Position numbers and translations under genes: made by a program. A DNA stretch of 64,000 nt from Prunella strophiata. Lineage: Eukaryota > Chordata > Aves > Passeriformes > Prunellidae. The notes beneath the pieces were generated by a model. The model worked only from the letters and a program-made list of their open reading frames with translations. It made no database searches and was not told where the DNA came from. Below are positions 40,960 to 51,800 of the stretch, piece after piece; within the stretch, counting starts at the first letter, position 1; each line of letters opens with the position of its first letter. The stretch spans positions 37,682,990 to 37,746,989 of the forward strand of contig JAZBQD010000014.1 of the NCBI GenBank assembly GCA_036583965.1, in the 5' to 3' direction.

Positions 40960-41515
40960 CCTGGGCAACAGGGACTCTGTTCTAGTGTTTTACTATCCTC
41001 CTCATAAAGACCCTCTTCCTCCCCTCTTTAGTTTAAAACCATTACACCTTGTCCTGTCACTACAGGTCCTACCAAACAGTTTGTCTCCATCTTCCTTATA
41101 AGCCCTCTATAGGTATTGCAGAGCTGCAATAAGATCTCCCTGGACTTTGGAGGTTTCTTTTGTCCCAGATGAACGACCCCAACTCTCTCAGCTCTTCCTC
41201 ACAGCAGAGCTGCTCCAGCCCTCTGATCATTTTCGTGGCTGTAGTCTGGACTTCCTCCAACAAGTCCATGTCTTTTCTGTGCTGGGAACCCCAGAGCAGT
41301 GTTCCAGGTGGGGTCTCACTAGAGTAGAGGGGCAGAATCCCTTCCCTCACCCTGCTAAGTTGCTTTGGATGTAGCCCAGGATATATTTGGCTTTTTGGGC
41401 TTCAGGCACACATTGTTGGCATATATCTCACCTCTCATTCACCAGCCCCCCTGTAAGCCCTTCTCCACAGGGCTGCTCTCAATCCCTTCATCCATCAGCT
41501 TCTATTTGCACCAGG
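40960..41515 (-). mobile_element. CR1 LINE fragment
   Basis: The plus strand reads as the reverse complement of CR1 ORF2 3' sequence. Diagnostic stretches include TTAGTTTAAAACCATTACAC, CTTGTCCTGTCACTACAGG, CAGGTGGGGTCTCACTAGAG and TTCTCCACAGGGCTGCTCTC. The copy is diverged, with stops and indels in every frame, and lacks the extreme 3' end. It lies about 1.25 kb from the opposite-facing CR1 copy at 39.3-39.7 kb. Confidence 0.88.
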
Positions 41516-42538
41516 GTAATCATGGCAGTCAAATAAACACAAGCAGCAAAGAGTAAAAAAGTTTTACACGAAGCTGCACACACATGTAAGCAGGAAAGGA
41601 CCATGAAACTTGGGACACCTCATAGTACAAACCTGTAAATACTTCACCAGCTGATGCAAGTGAAGCTGTTTTGGCTTTCATAAGAGCAAAACTGGCTGCC
41701 ATTGCTTCAGGCATGAAATAGGGCTTGTGGATCCAAGCCCATGTCTGTCAGACCAGTTGATACAGCTGCAAAACACAGACAATAGCTGCCCTAACCCCCA
41801 AGCCTCACCTTGCTCACATTCACTGTGGTGAAGCTCAGTGCAGTTCCAAGAGCCAGGCACACAGCCCTGCCAGGACTTGCAGGGGAGCTGTGGGACCTGA
41901 GCAGTTGTAATGCCCCACAGTCCTGTGTCACAGATGGCACCCCACTCCAGAGACAAAACAGCCCTGCCAGCCTGAGGGCTGCTCTGGACCAAAGCACCAT
42001 GGCTATTTGTGAGGACCAGGCTTGGACAGGCAGTGTGGACATCCCCTTCTCAGGGACACACCAGGCTGCTCAGCAGCAGCTTGGCTAGCTCAAGCCTGCC
42101 ATCTGCACCCTGTGAGTGTAAATGTGCCCTTTGCAGCTGTGCAGCCCCTCTGGATGTTTCACTGACCTATATTCCCACGTGTACACCTCAGAGCAGCACC
42201 AGTGCTCTGCAAGCACTGTTTCTTCCACACATCACAGCAGCTTCCCACTGTGCCCACCCATCACCTTGCACACTGCAAAAAGGACCACTTCCAGCATGAC
42301 CTCAAGCCTCAGAAAAAAAGCACAGCTCTTTGGCTGAGAATTTAGGCATCACCTCAGCTCTGACACACTCACCAAAGGGGTTTGAGAGATGAAGCAGCAC
42401 AGCTCAGTTCACCAGATGTACAACTGTGTCTGAACAGCAGCAGGGCCAGTATGTCAGGCACTGCAGGAGCTCACTAAACAGGCCCATTAGCCAGAAAAAT
42501 AGGGCACTCTGCCAATTAAATTATTAACCTCCGGGCGT

Positions 42539-42546
42539 ATTTGCAT
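42539..42546 (+). promoter_or_regulatory. POU octamer ATTTGCAT in a CpG-retaining block
   Basis: A perfect octamer overlaps ATGCAT. It sits in about 60 bp (42512-42570) that keeps CpGs (CCGGGCG, ATCGAAC) although the surroundings have almost none, and that starts with AATTAAATTATTAA. This combination is typical of conserved enhancer cores. The regulatory role is inferred. Confidence 0.35.
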
Positions 42547-42694
42547 GCATCGAACATACTCAGCTTTCCCAGTTTTACTCCTTTTACCACACTCAGTGAC
42601 CCATACATGTCACAGCACTCTATGTGGCTAGGAAAACATTTTTATAACGTTTTGTAAGTGAAGAATAGCAGACACTATGTCCTGCAGAACATCA

Positions 42695-42744
42695 TATGGT
42701 GAGTCAAGGGAAGAGCCTGGAGAAACGCCTCCTGACTCACCATA
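42695..42744. repeat. Perfect 12-bp inverted repeat with AP-1-like arms
   Basis: TATGGTGAGTCA at 42695-42706 pairs with TGACTCACCATA at 42733-42744 across a 26-nt loop. Each arm contains a TGA(G/C)TCA heptamer, the consensus AP-1 site. After one mismatch the stem can extend by three more pairs including a G-U. Whether it acts as a protein-binding site pair, a transcribed hairpin or neither is not visible. Confidence 0.7.
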
Positions 42745-42756
42745 CAGTGCTCTGTC

Positions 42757-42780
42757 CATCACATCACATCACATCACATT
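42757..42780 (+). repeat. (CACAT)n pentanucleotide repeat
   Basis: Four to five units of ATCAC/CACAT, ending in ACATTTCAG. It directly follows the inverted repeat at 42695-42744. Confidence 0.85.
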
Positions 42781-43017
42781 TCAGTGTAGGGACATTGCTG
42801 GGTCTGCCACATGCTGATAAAGTTGTACAGCTACAAACAAAGGTACCAAGTATGGAATCTTAAATCACGTGGGATTAAATTCACTTTTACCTAAGTGAAT
42901 GGTCTCTTGGTTTTCTGTTCAGCTTGTTACATGGATGAAGTTATGCACCTTAAACCCTTCATAGGCTGTGCTTTAAAAAGTGCAAAGATCTTGCATTTCA
43001 AAATCTGTAAAAGTAAA

Positions 43018-43095
<78 letters not shown>

Positions 43096-43098
43096 TAA
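43018..43098 (+). repeat. (TAA)n trinucleotide microsatellite, about 24 uninterrupted units
   Basis: An almost pure array of TAA/ATA from 43020 to about 43091, continuing as AATATAAAT. Its length and purity predict high length polymorphism. The minus strand reads as a run of leucine or similar single residues, giving a spurious 92-residue open frame. Confidence 0.97.
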
Positions 43099-45677
43099 AT
43101 AGGTCAACTTGCATGGTAGTGTTTCCCTCTCCTTTCTGCTCTGAAGGAAATGCATGCTTCCATTCAATGGTACTCTGGGCCCTGTTGCATGGGGCAAATC
43201 ACCCTGAAGTGCTATCAAAATGCACAGCAGCAGCACAGGCCCCAGAGGCATTATTAGATCCTCTGACTACATTTATGGTCACAAATTTTTGACTGTAGTT
43301 ACAGCTGAAAGAGTGACATTCTTTCATTCCTCAGGTCAAACTAATTAATATGTTAAGCATGTCAAAACTTCTAAAAATCACTTAATCATTAAAATCACAG
43401 CCATGGGTGTTTTTCCCCCTAGGTTTGTACAGGGGAAGTACAGACATAAGCATGCTGGGGGAAGCTCTGCAGCATGGGAAACTCCTAAGTACAGCTCCCA
43501 CTGGTTTTCAATGGGAATTATGCCCTTCAGTCCCACAAATGCTTTTGAGCACTTACTCCACAATGCACATCTTTCTTTGCAAGCTCCACGCCGAGCAGCA
43601 CTGCCCTTTGGCAGAATGTCTGACTGCTCTCCTGATGTAATGCAAATAGAGAAGTGAAAGAGAGAGACAAAACCAACCTTACTTCAAATCACAGAGCAGG
43701 GTTGTCTGTATTAATCAGTTCACAATAAGAATATCAAAGAGCGTTTTCCTTAAGTTGATATATTTGACAGGGCATTTTGAGAGGCTCAGGGATGCAGAAA
43801 CAACTTTTATATAGTCAGAACAAAAGCAGCAGACAAAACCAGGTGTTTAAAAGCCTCTAACACTGCAGAGGTTCCCTTAGTAAAGTCTGTTTTGATCATT
43901 GTATTTTAATTTCACACAGCTGTTAGGTGAGCAGCATCTTAGCCATATGCTCTAGCACCATCTAGCTTGTGCCTAAGGTACTTTCTCCTCAAGTAGGGAT
44001 ATGATGAATTTGTCATAAATGTGTCATTTCCTTCAAGTATGACTGTCTGTGCTTCAGGTATTTTAAGTTATGTTGACATTATAATTCAAATGAAAGCAAG
44101 GGTAGTGAGTACAAAGCAGCCTCACATGTTAGAGAGGCCCCTTCATGGATCAATTCCTTCAGCTGTATCCTTTTCCATCTGTCAGTTTATCTGTTCCCTC
44201 TTTTCTGTGATTCAATCCTGCCAAAAATGCATGTGTGTTAGAGAGATGAAGCAGCACTTCAAATTTTGTTTGCTTAAACAAGCTTCCTTAGATGAACTCA
44301 TCAAGAAAAACACCAAAGAATGGGTCAAAATAGCATGACACCAATTCTTATTAATAAAGGAAAAAGTACCAACAATATAGAAAACATAGAAGACTTGCTG
44401 GTCCTCACAGGCAAGGCTAATGGTCAGTATTGGGAATGGCTTTTCTCATGGAGGATTGAGGTGGCTCCCAGTGGCCCTTGTGCCCCACAGAAGTCACCTC
44501 GATGCACTCTCTGGCTCAGAGCTCAGATGCAGGCGATGCAAGGGAGAAGAAAACCTCCAATGAGCCACTTAGTGGTGTTGGGAACTGATGTTTAACTTGG
44601 ATTACCCAGAAAATTATACATGGTTCCATTCAATACTTGGGCTGACATAAGCTGGCCTGCCCAGATTCCCAAAAGGGAAATTCATACTTATGGAAACTGA
44701 GATAAGAACCACCATTAAGCCTGCAGCAGATGTCAGAAAACCTCTCCTAAGGAGTCAAGAGGGCTGTTCTTCTTTCCCTAATCCTTGCTGGAAATGTTAG
44801 GAGAGTTTTTACAAGTTGTGAGGGCTCTCTAGTTACACTGCTGCAGGAGTCATCAGCAATATTTGTAGAGACCTCAGTTAATATTTTTGGAGGGGCTTCT
44901 AGCCCGCTTGCCCACGTCTCCCTGGAAAGCATCACGTAGCTGAGCACTCACTCTTATGGCACAAGTTTACACTTGCAGCAGAGTGTAACAGAGGATGAGG
45001 CTTGCAGACAACTGTGTGCAATGCCACTAGGGGAGGTGACATTGAACTGGTGTTCATGTTATCTCCCTCCTGAACGAGAGCATGACAGGTCCTAATGCAC
45101 GGTGTCTGCTCTGGCAGCCCCGGGGAGCAGTCTCAGCTCCTCCACTGCAAAGGACTTTGGCAAAAAGCAGCTGGGGCAGGCATTGATTTGGGTATTGTTT
45201 CCATTTTTGCTGAGCCAAAGCTTTAGGGAGGAGCTCAGCTGGTTTGTTTTCCTGTCAGCAGCTTCATGACTAAATTAGCCAGTGAGTTACAAAGTGGTGA
45301 TGCCAAAAGTGCAGCAATGCAGGGAGCCTGGTCACAAGCAGGTGTATCCAGAGACCAAGCAAACCCTTATTCTTCTGCCAAAGCTGCACATAGCTTTTTG
45401 TGCTTATGTGAAAAGCCCTTAAGGCTGTCACTCAGCTTTCAACTTAATTTTGCAAACCTGATAAGTCTCCAAGACTTGAGCCTTTCTGATACAAGGCGAT
45501 GAAACCACGGGAACCAGGCTCCGCAGGGACATTGCCCTTCAGAGGGATTTAGAGATCCCCAGCTCAGCACTACGCCAGGGCAAACCATTTTCAAACCCCG
45601 CATTTTCCTGCCTGCAGGTTACAATATGCTCACAGAGGCAGAAAGCTCATTACCGGCCCTAATCTAAAGGCCATGCT
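43099..45677. other. Non-coding sequence leading into the CpG island
   Basis: Mostly unique AT-rich sequence. GC content and CpG frequency rise from about 45500 towards the CpG island. No exon or transposon recognised. Confidence 0.5.
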
Positions 45678-45800
45678 CCGTGTCTCGGTGTCCGCACGAC
45701 ATGCCCGTGCCGCCGCTTTCCCGCACGAGGGGCCGGGTCCCCGGGAGCGCGGGCACACGGACAGAGCGCGCGTCTCCGCGGCGCTTGGCAGCACGCAGCG
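45678..45800. promoter_or_regulatory. Compact CpG island, candidate promoter
   Basis: I count 22 CpG dinucleotides in about 123 bp, in a window where CpG is otherwise rare. GC-rich shoulders with scattered CpGs extend left to about 45500. No recognisable first exon, TATA box or strong splice donor is attached on either strand. Open frames crossing it (such as one of 67 codons on the minus strand and one of 72 on the plus strand) look like GC-driven chance. It may be a promoter of an unseen transcript, an orphan CpG island or a small GC-rich unmethylated element. Confidence 0.6.
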
Positions 45801-48800
45801 ACTTCACAGAGGATGCTCCATCTGTCACCGTGCTCTGCAGCAGAGCTTGACCTCGCTAGCACTAAGGAAGCCCCAGCAGATTAACATTTAATGATGCTTT
45901 CAGTTTCAGCCCTTGTAGTTTTTCATCTCTCAGAGGGCAGACAGGGAAGAGAAAGAAAATCGTATACTATGTACAGCATATGGGTCTTCCTTCAGCCATC
46001 TGCTTTAATATGCTTGACTTTGACAGATTCAGATTTTTTAATTATTTCTACTTTGAAAAAAAATAATTCTTCATATATCTTATTCCAGCAACAGAACATT
46101 GTTGCTTCTTGTATACTCACCATTTTTGTTTAGATTTGTGTAACCATCATACCTAATTCAGTTTAAATAAGTAAACACAGGGGATATGGTTCTTCGTAGC
46201 TGTCTGAACAGAAGCAAGGAAACTAAACCTTGCCAAGACAGATGGATTAAATGAGATCCTTCATGTCACTCTTTGTTGTCTTGAAAAACACATATAGCCA
46301 CACGACTTCATGCAAAAATAAATCCTTAAGGGACAGTAAAGCGAACCAGAAACACAGATTTTCCATTCTTTTTGTTAAACGCTTCTATTTTTTTTTCTTG
46401 TATTTTCTGCTTGTGAAGTGTCCAGCTTGTGCTCTGTGCCCAGGAGCAGGTGCAGATAAAGCACCTGGAGGTTTGCTGTATGTTCCCAGAGACACCATCA
46501 GTGCTGCCTGGAGCACTGACTGCAGTCAATAAGATCACCACAAGCACAGAAGATGTTGAAGAAACAAAACTGTGGTATGAGAGTTCACAAAGTATATATT
46601 TGGCAGCATGGCTGAGCATTTGATGACTTAGGTTAGTATTTGTAGGAAATAGTGACCTGAAAGAAGGATTTACATGAGAAAGTAATAGGGGTAAAAGTGA
46701 TGGTCCAGAAGGAAGAAGAAACACAAAAGCCAGCAGAGAGATCCCAAGCCCATTGAACATTTCTGGAAGATAAAGGTAAGAATTTTAATTTTGGGATTAA
46801 AGTTACCAAGAGACAAGGCAATAGTCAGATCCTTAAAGCAAGTAGATCACCTAGGAAAGTGATAAAACAACTGGCAAGAGGATAATTGGTACTGCTTCAG
46901 CCATGATACTGTAGGGGGAAGCTAGATGGGAGCACAGGAGGCTACAGGGGGAGAGGAGGAACTGAATACCATTGCAGTCACCTCAGCAGCCAGAGCCCAG
47001 CTGTTAGGTGCACTTTTTAAAGAGAACATCTGAGATGGGAAAAGTCCAGTGAAAGTAAGAGCTGTGCAGTCATGAGGGTAAAAACAAGGCAATTAAGCTG
47101 CTGTACCACACAGCAGCTTTCATAGTTTGGTTTTTTAAGTAGTGTCCATGAGCCTTCAGCAGCCAGCCAAACAATGCTCACCAGCACCCTACCAGCAATG
47201 AGGTTACCTTCAACAAGTTGCTAGTGCAAGTTTTATTTTGCCTGAAGGAATCAGAAAACTATTATCAATTCCTAAAAAAAGTAAATTGGGAAGACAGAAG
47301 TCACTTTTTTGCAGCCAAGACCCTCCAAAGGAAGAAAAAGAAATTGCTTCCTAAAGTTTAAAATTGCAAAATCATAAGGCTGCAGCAGACTCCAAAGCAG
47401 CCTAGAAAATGAGAATCATGAGTTTGTAGAAATTATGCCCAATAAAATCTTACAACACCTGCAATAATTTAGAGAGCAGCTCCATTCACAGATAGACCTT
47501 GTGCTCAGCTGCCCAAGTCACAGCAGATCTGGCTCAGAGCAAACTTCATTCTCCTTGGTACCATGACAGGCCATGGGTTTAATGCTGCAGGTTTTTCATG
47601 TCTTCCTGGCCCATCTCTGTCCTCCTCTGCATTAGGATAGATACCCCTGCACTGGTGAGAGACATGCTGAGCTGAAGCACATCATTCCTCAGAGTGAAAG
47701 AAAACCTTCAAGAAAAATCTGGGGCCTTGACTCTTCAACCTGCACATCTCATGTCCCCTTGCTAAAGTTCAAAGCAGACAGCAGTGGTACAAAATCCAAA
47801 AGGAAATTTACTCTGAGTAGTAAAAAAGAATGTTTGCAGTTAAATGCAACTATGATAATAAAAGAGTAAGGCTTACACAAACCTGAACCCCCTGCAGCAA
47901 AACCCTGAGGTATTAGTAGGCATTGTTTATGAGCATCATCATAGTGTGTTCTTTCTGCCCCAAAGGTATGACACAGTCCCAACAGCAACACAGAACAGGG
48001 AAGGGAAGAGTGCAGCAAAGCCCTGAAAGCAGATCTGTCTCCCCGTGCAACATTTTCAGAGTATCACCCTTAAGTGTAGGGTCTTGGTCCACATATGGGT
48101 GGCATAACTACAGGACATAACCATTATAACCACCACTAGATGTAAAGATATCCAAACACATCAGCAAGGATATCCCCAGTCTCTAATTAACACTGTGAGA
48201 AGTCAGAAAATATAGATCATGCTTAGCTACTGCCTCATTTTGTTAACAAGAGATAATTGAAAAAATACATGCTAAAGTGATTGCCTAATCATCACATCAA
48301 ATTTATTAAAAATGAAATTCACTGTGATCAAATAGTTATTTACAAAAAGCAACAACACACAGAGCACATTACTTGTCTGGGGTCTGTCTCACCAAGTCTG
48401 AACAAACAGCCTTTGTGCAAGGAATTTTACAGAGGAAGGAAGATCAAAACCCTTCCCCAGCAGCTTTTGGGCTAATTTTGGGAATCAGAGTATCCTTCCT
48501 GCTGCTCCATCACCTCCAGTTTGAGAATTATTCGTGTCCCTTTCTGTGCAAGCCTGAGGAACCTCTTGCAGCACTACCCTGATGCCAACCATTCTCCCTC
48601 TACCATCAAGGTAAAGGTCATGAGGGTCCACAGGAAGAGCTTGCATGACTCTGTGCCTCCAAAATGCAGGATTAGGCCTACTGACAACTCAAGTCCTCTG
48701 TCACCTTCATCCCTAATGATATTCTCTTAATCTAGGTTTTCAGTGAGTGTCATCCAAATGCATAATGAATTATCTGTGAGTAATTTAACCCAAAGAGCTT

Positions 48801-51800
48801 TGTTGCAAATTCATGTCAAGCTCTGCAGATATAACAAAGTAGTCAGGACACAACTTATTTTCAGAATCAGCAATATGCTTTAGGCAGAAATCTCAACTTG
48901 TAAATATTGCATTCTGGCCCAGCAGATTTCCTTTGGGAAAGACCATGACCACTTCATAATTCTAGGGCAAAACCATGAAGATTAATAAAAAGCAGAAAAA
49001 GGATTTTAATCAACACAGCCAGCTGGTCTGTGCTTTGGATTATGTTGTAGAAGGCATAGTGTAACATTAAGACTGAATGAAAAATGCAAAGCACTGATTA
49101 CCCTGCAGACTATCTACCAGCTAAATTAACATTAAACTCATATTTGCAAATCCTCTGCTTATATTACTGCATGTAGGCAATTGTGATGTATTTAACATCA
49201 ACTAGAAATTTTAAAATCTGCCTTCACAATAATGGGTTTTGTTTCAAATCCTGTTCATAGAAGTCACTTTCCACCCGTTACTAAGATGACCTATTTTAGA
49301 TCTCATCCTTTTAAAGTATTGTGATGAGTTCCTTTTCTGGAGGGAGTAAGGCAGGACACAGGATGTCTGGAAAGCAACGAGTGAGGGATGAGGAGAAGGA
49401 GCCTGCTTAAAAGCCAGGGGCAGGAAGATGGAGGCTTATCCACTAGAGGGGCATGCAGCCAAAGGATGGGACTTCTGGTCTGCAGAGGAACAGCTTTGGG
49501 TGCCTGGGAGAAGGTGCCTCCTCCTCGAGACCAAGAGAGGCATCAGAGGCTGCAGCCTGACCACTGCTCCTGATCAGCAGATGCAGGCTGCTGCCAGCTG
49601 CTGTGGGTGGAGGGAGAAGGGGGGAAACAAGCTGGCTGGACCCCAGCCAAGGAGCAACAAAAGCTTTGTGTGCCATCCCCACATCGTCCTGCCCCGCCGG
49701 CCACCCAGCCCACAGAGCACCATAGCAACCAGAGTTAAAACTGGGTCAGGACTGCCAGGGCAAAACCTGCTCTTTTGAATATAGGATTTGCACTGAAAAC
49801 GTTTCTTCATGTGCTGTTTGACAGAAAACATGCTATTTGGTGAAGCTGAAGAGGGGAGAGGAAACTATGCTTATGAGGAAATCAGTGCCCAAAGTGCTGT
49901 GAGTGCATGAATTTTTCTTTTTTTTACTGGCACTGTACCTGGACAGGACACTAGGAATAACTGAAGTGCCATTACATGTCTTGAATTTCACTGAGGTTCC
50001 AAGCAATCCCCACAGTGCCCTGGGTTGATCAGCCAGGCTGCTCCTGACCACCTGCCAGCATGGCCCAAAGATAAGCAGGAGGGAAGCAAGTCACTGGACA
50101 AATATATGTGATCTAGGACTGGGACATATTTATGCCTTGGCCTTTCCTTAGAAAGAACAGTTCTTTCAGCTAAATGCATGACATATAGCCAGCAACTGCC
50201 ACTCCAGGTATTATGTGATGATTTGCAGATGTTAATTAAAATTTTTCTGTCCATATTAGAAGAATTTAACAAATACTATGCATGGATAAATGCAGGGGAG
50301 GGGGTGTGGAAATTTAACAGTGAAAATGGTTTCTTTCAATTTCTTGATCCCCATTGTACAGAAAAAAACATTCATACTTTTTCTGGAGAAATATTTCTGT
50401 AGCTTAAGAAAGATATTGAGTTAACATGCCAGAATCAAAGCATTCAAGCTGAAAAGCTAAATCTACACCTAGTACACTCCTCACTGGGCCTGATTTTTCT
50501 AAAGTGCTGAGCACATTGTTTTACTAAAACAGGACCTGTTTGATTAGTCCCAGACACATAATCCTGACACATCTGAGCATCTCAGTCTGCCTAACTCGTC
50601 TACCCTTACAACACTGACCCCCTTCCAAATCCTCTTCCCCTTCATGAAGTAAAACACAATTAGCAAAGTTTTATTAGTGAACAATGGAAGCATGAAGGCT
50701 TCATCAGTGGTCCCACATCTACAGGAGCAGGAGGACTACATCCCAGCCTCCTTGTGCCACAGATGTTATCCAAAGCTTTGGAGCTACAAACTAAAACTTC
50801 CCAGATATCCTGTTTCAAAAAGAAGCATCTTCCTTAAGAAACCTCCGAGACATCAGTCAAGATTCTTTTGTCTGGAATGAACTAAATCCTGACTTTTAAC
50901 CCAACATCAAATTCACAAGCTGATATGATCAGCTTCACTGTTCTGCTTACTAATAATTTTAAGGTGTTGACCAACTACAATCAAATTTGATGGAGGCTCA
51001 GCCAAATTATGTTTCTTTAAGATGCAATAAAATCTGAAGCCAGGAAGCTGAAAAATGCAAAGTTTGTGCCCACAGAAAGAAACAGATAGGAACAATTTAA
51101 TATTTCAAAAGGCAAGTAAGAAATCCCTGTGTGAGGGAGCATCCAGTTATACCCCATCAGTATGAGAAAAGCTCAAATCAAAGCCAGTCCTGCCTTTTGC
51201 CTTGTCCAACACGTAGGGAACATGGGAGGAAGCAAACATCTTGTGGAGGAGCAATCCACAAAAGCCAGCAGAGCACCTGGGATTTTTGCAGTGACAGACT
51301 ATCAGTGATACAGGACACAAATCTGAAATAATAACAATATTATTATCCGAATAATCTGTTATTTCTCTGTAGCACAATATATCTGGGACATTAATAGAAT
51401 TATTCCAAGATGAAAGTAAGATCAGTAAGTGATTCCTTATCATGAGTTTCCATCAGTTGTTCAAAGCTCCCAAGTATAGTATAATATCACATATAAAAGC
51501 CATGTCTACATATCATATAAAAGTCTTACAGCACTGAAACTGAAAAAATATTATTAATTTTCTGTGTATTTTAAAAGTAGTTTCTATGCCTAAAATGAAC
51601 TGGCTTATTTAAAACATACTGTAGCACTCAAAATCAGGTTTGCATTTGCAGATGGATTGGCTCAGGTTCTGTGCAACAGATTTGTAGTTCAAGAAGTCAG
51701 TGACTCCTGAGTGAGGGACTTCTTGTACTGTGAGCAGAATTTAACCCAACAGCAAATCTTAATGAAAGTATAAAGTTTCTGATTTTATAAAGTAAGCTAA

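Larger units (their letters stand above)
41516..43017. other. Non-coding sequence with octamer block and inverted repeat
   Basis: Apart from the POU octamer block, the AP-1-like inverted repeat and the (CACAT)n tract listed separately, 41780-42300 is GC-richer with overlapping frames on both strands and no recognised gene. Confidence 0.5.

Noticed and set aside
41096..41350. Minus-strand frame with CR1-like peptide
   Set aside because: It is a decayed piece of the CR1 element's second coding region, not a host gene.
42973..43251. 92-codon minus-strand frame with a poly-leucine core
   Set aside because: The core is the translation of the (TAA)n microsatellite.
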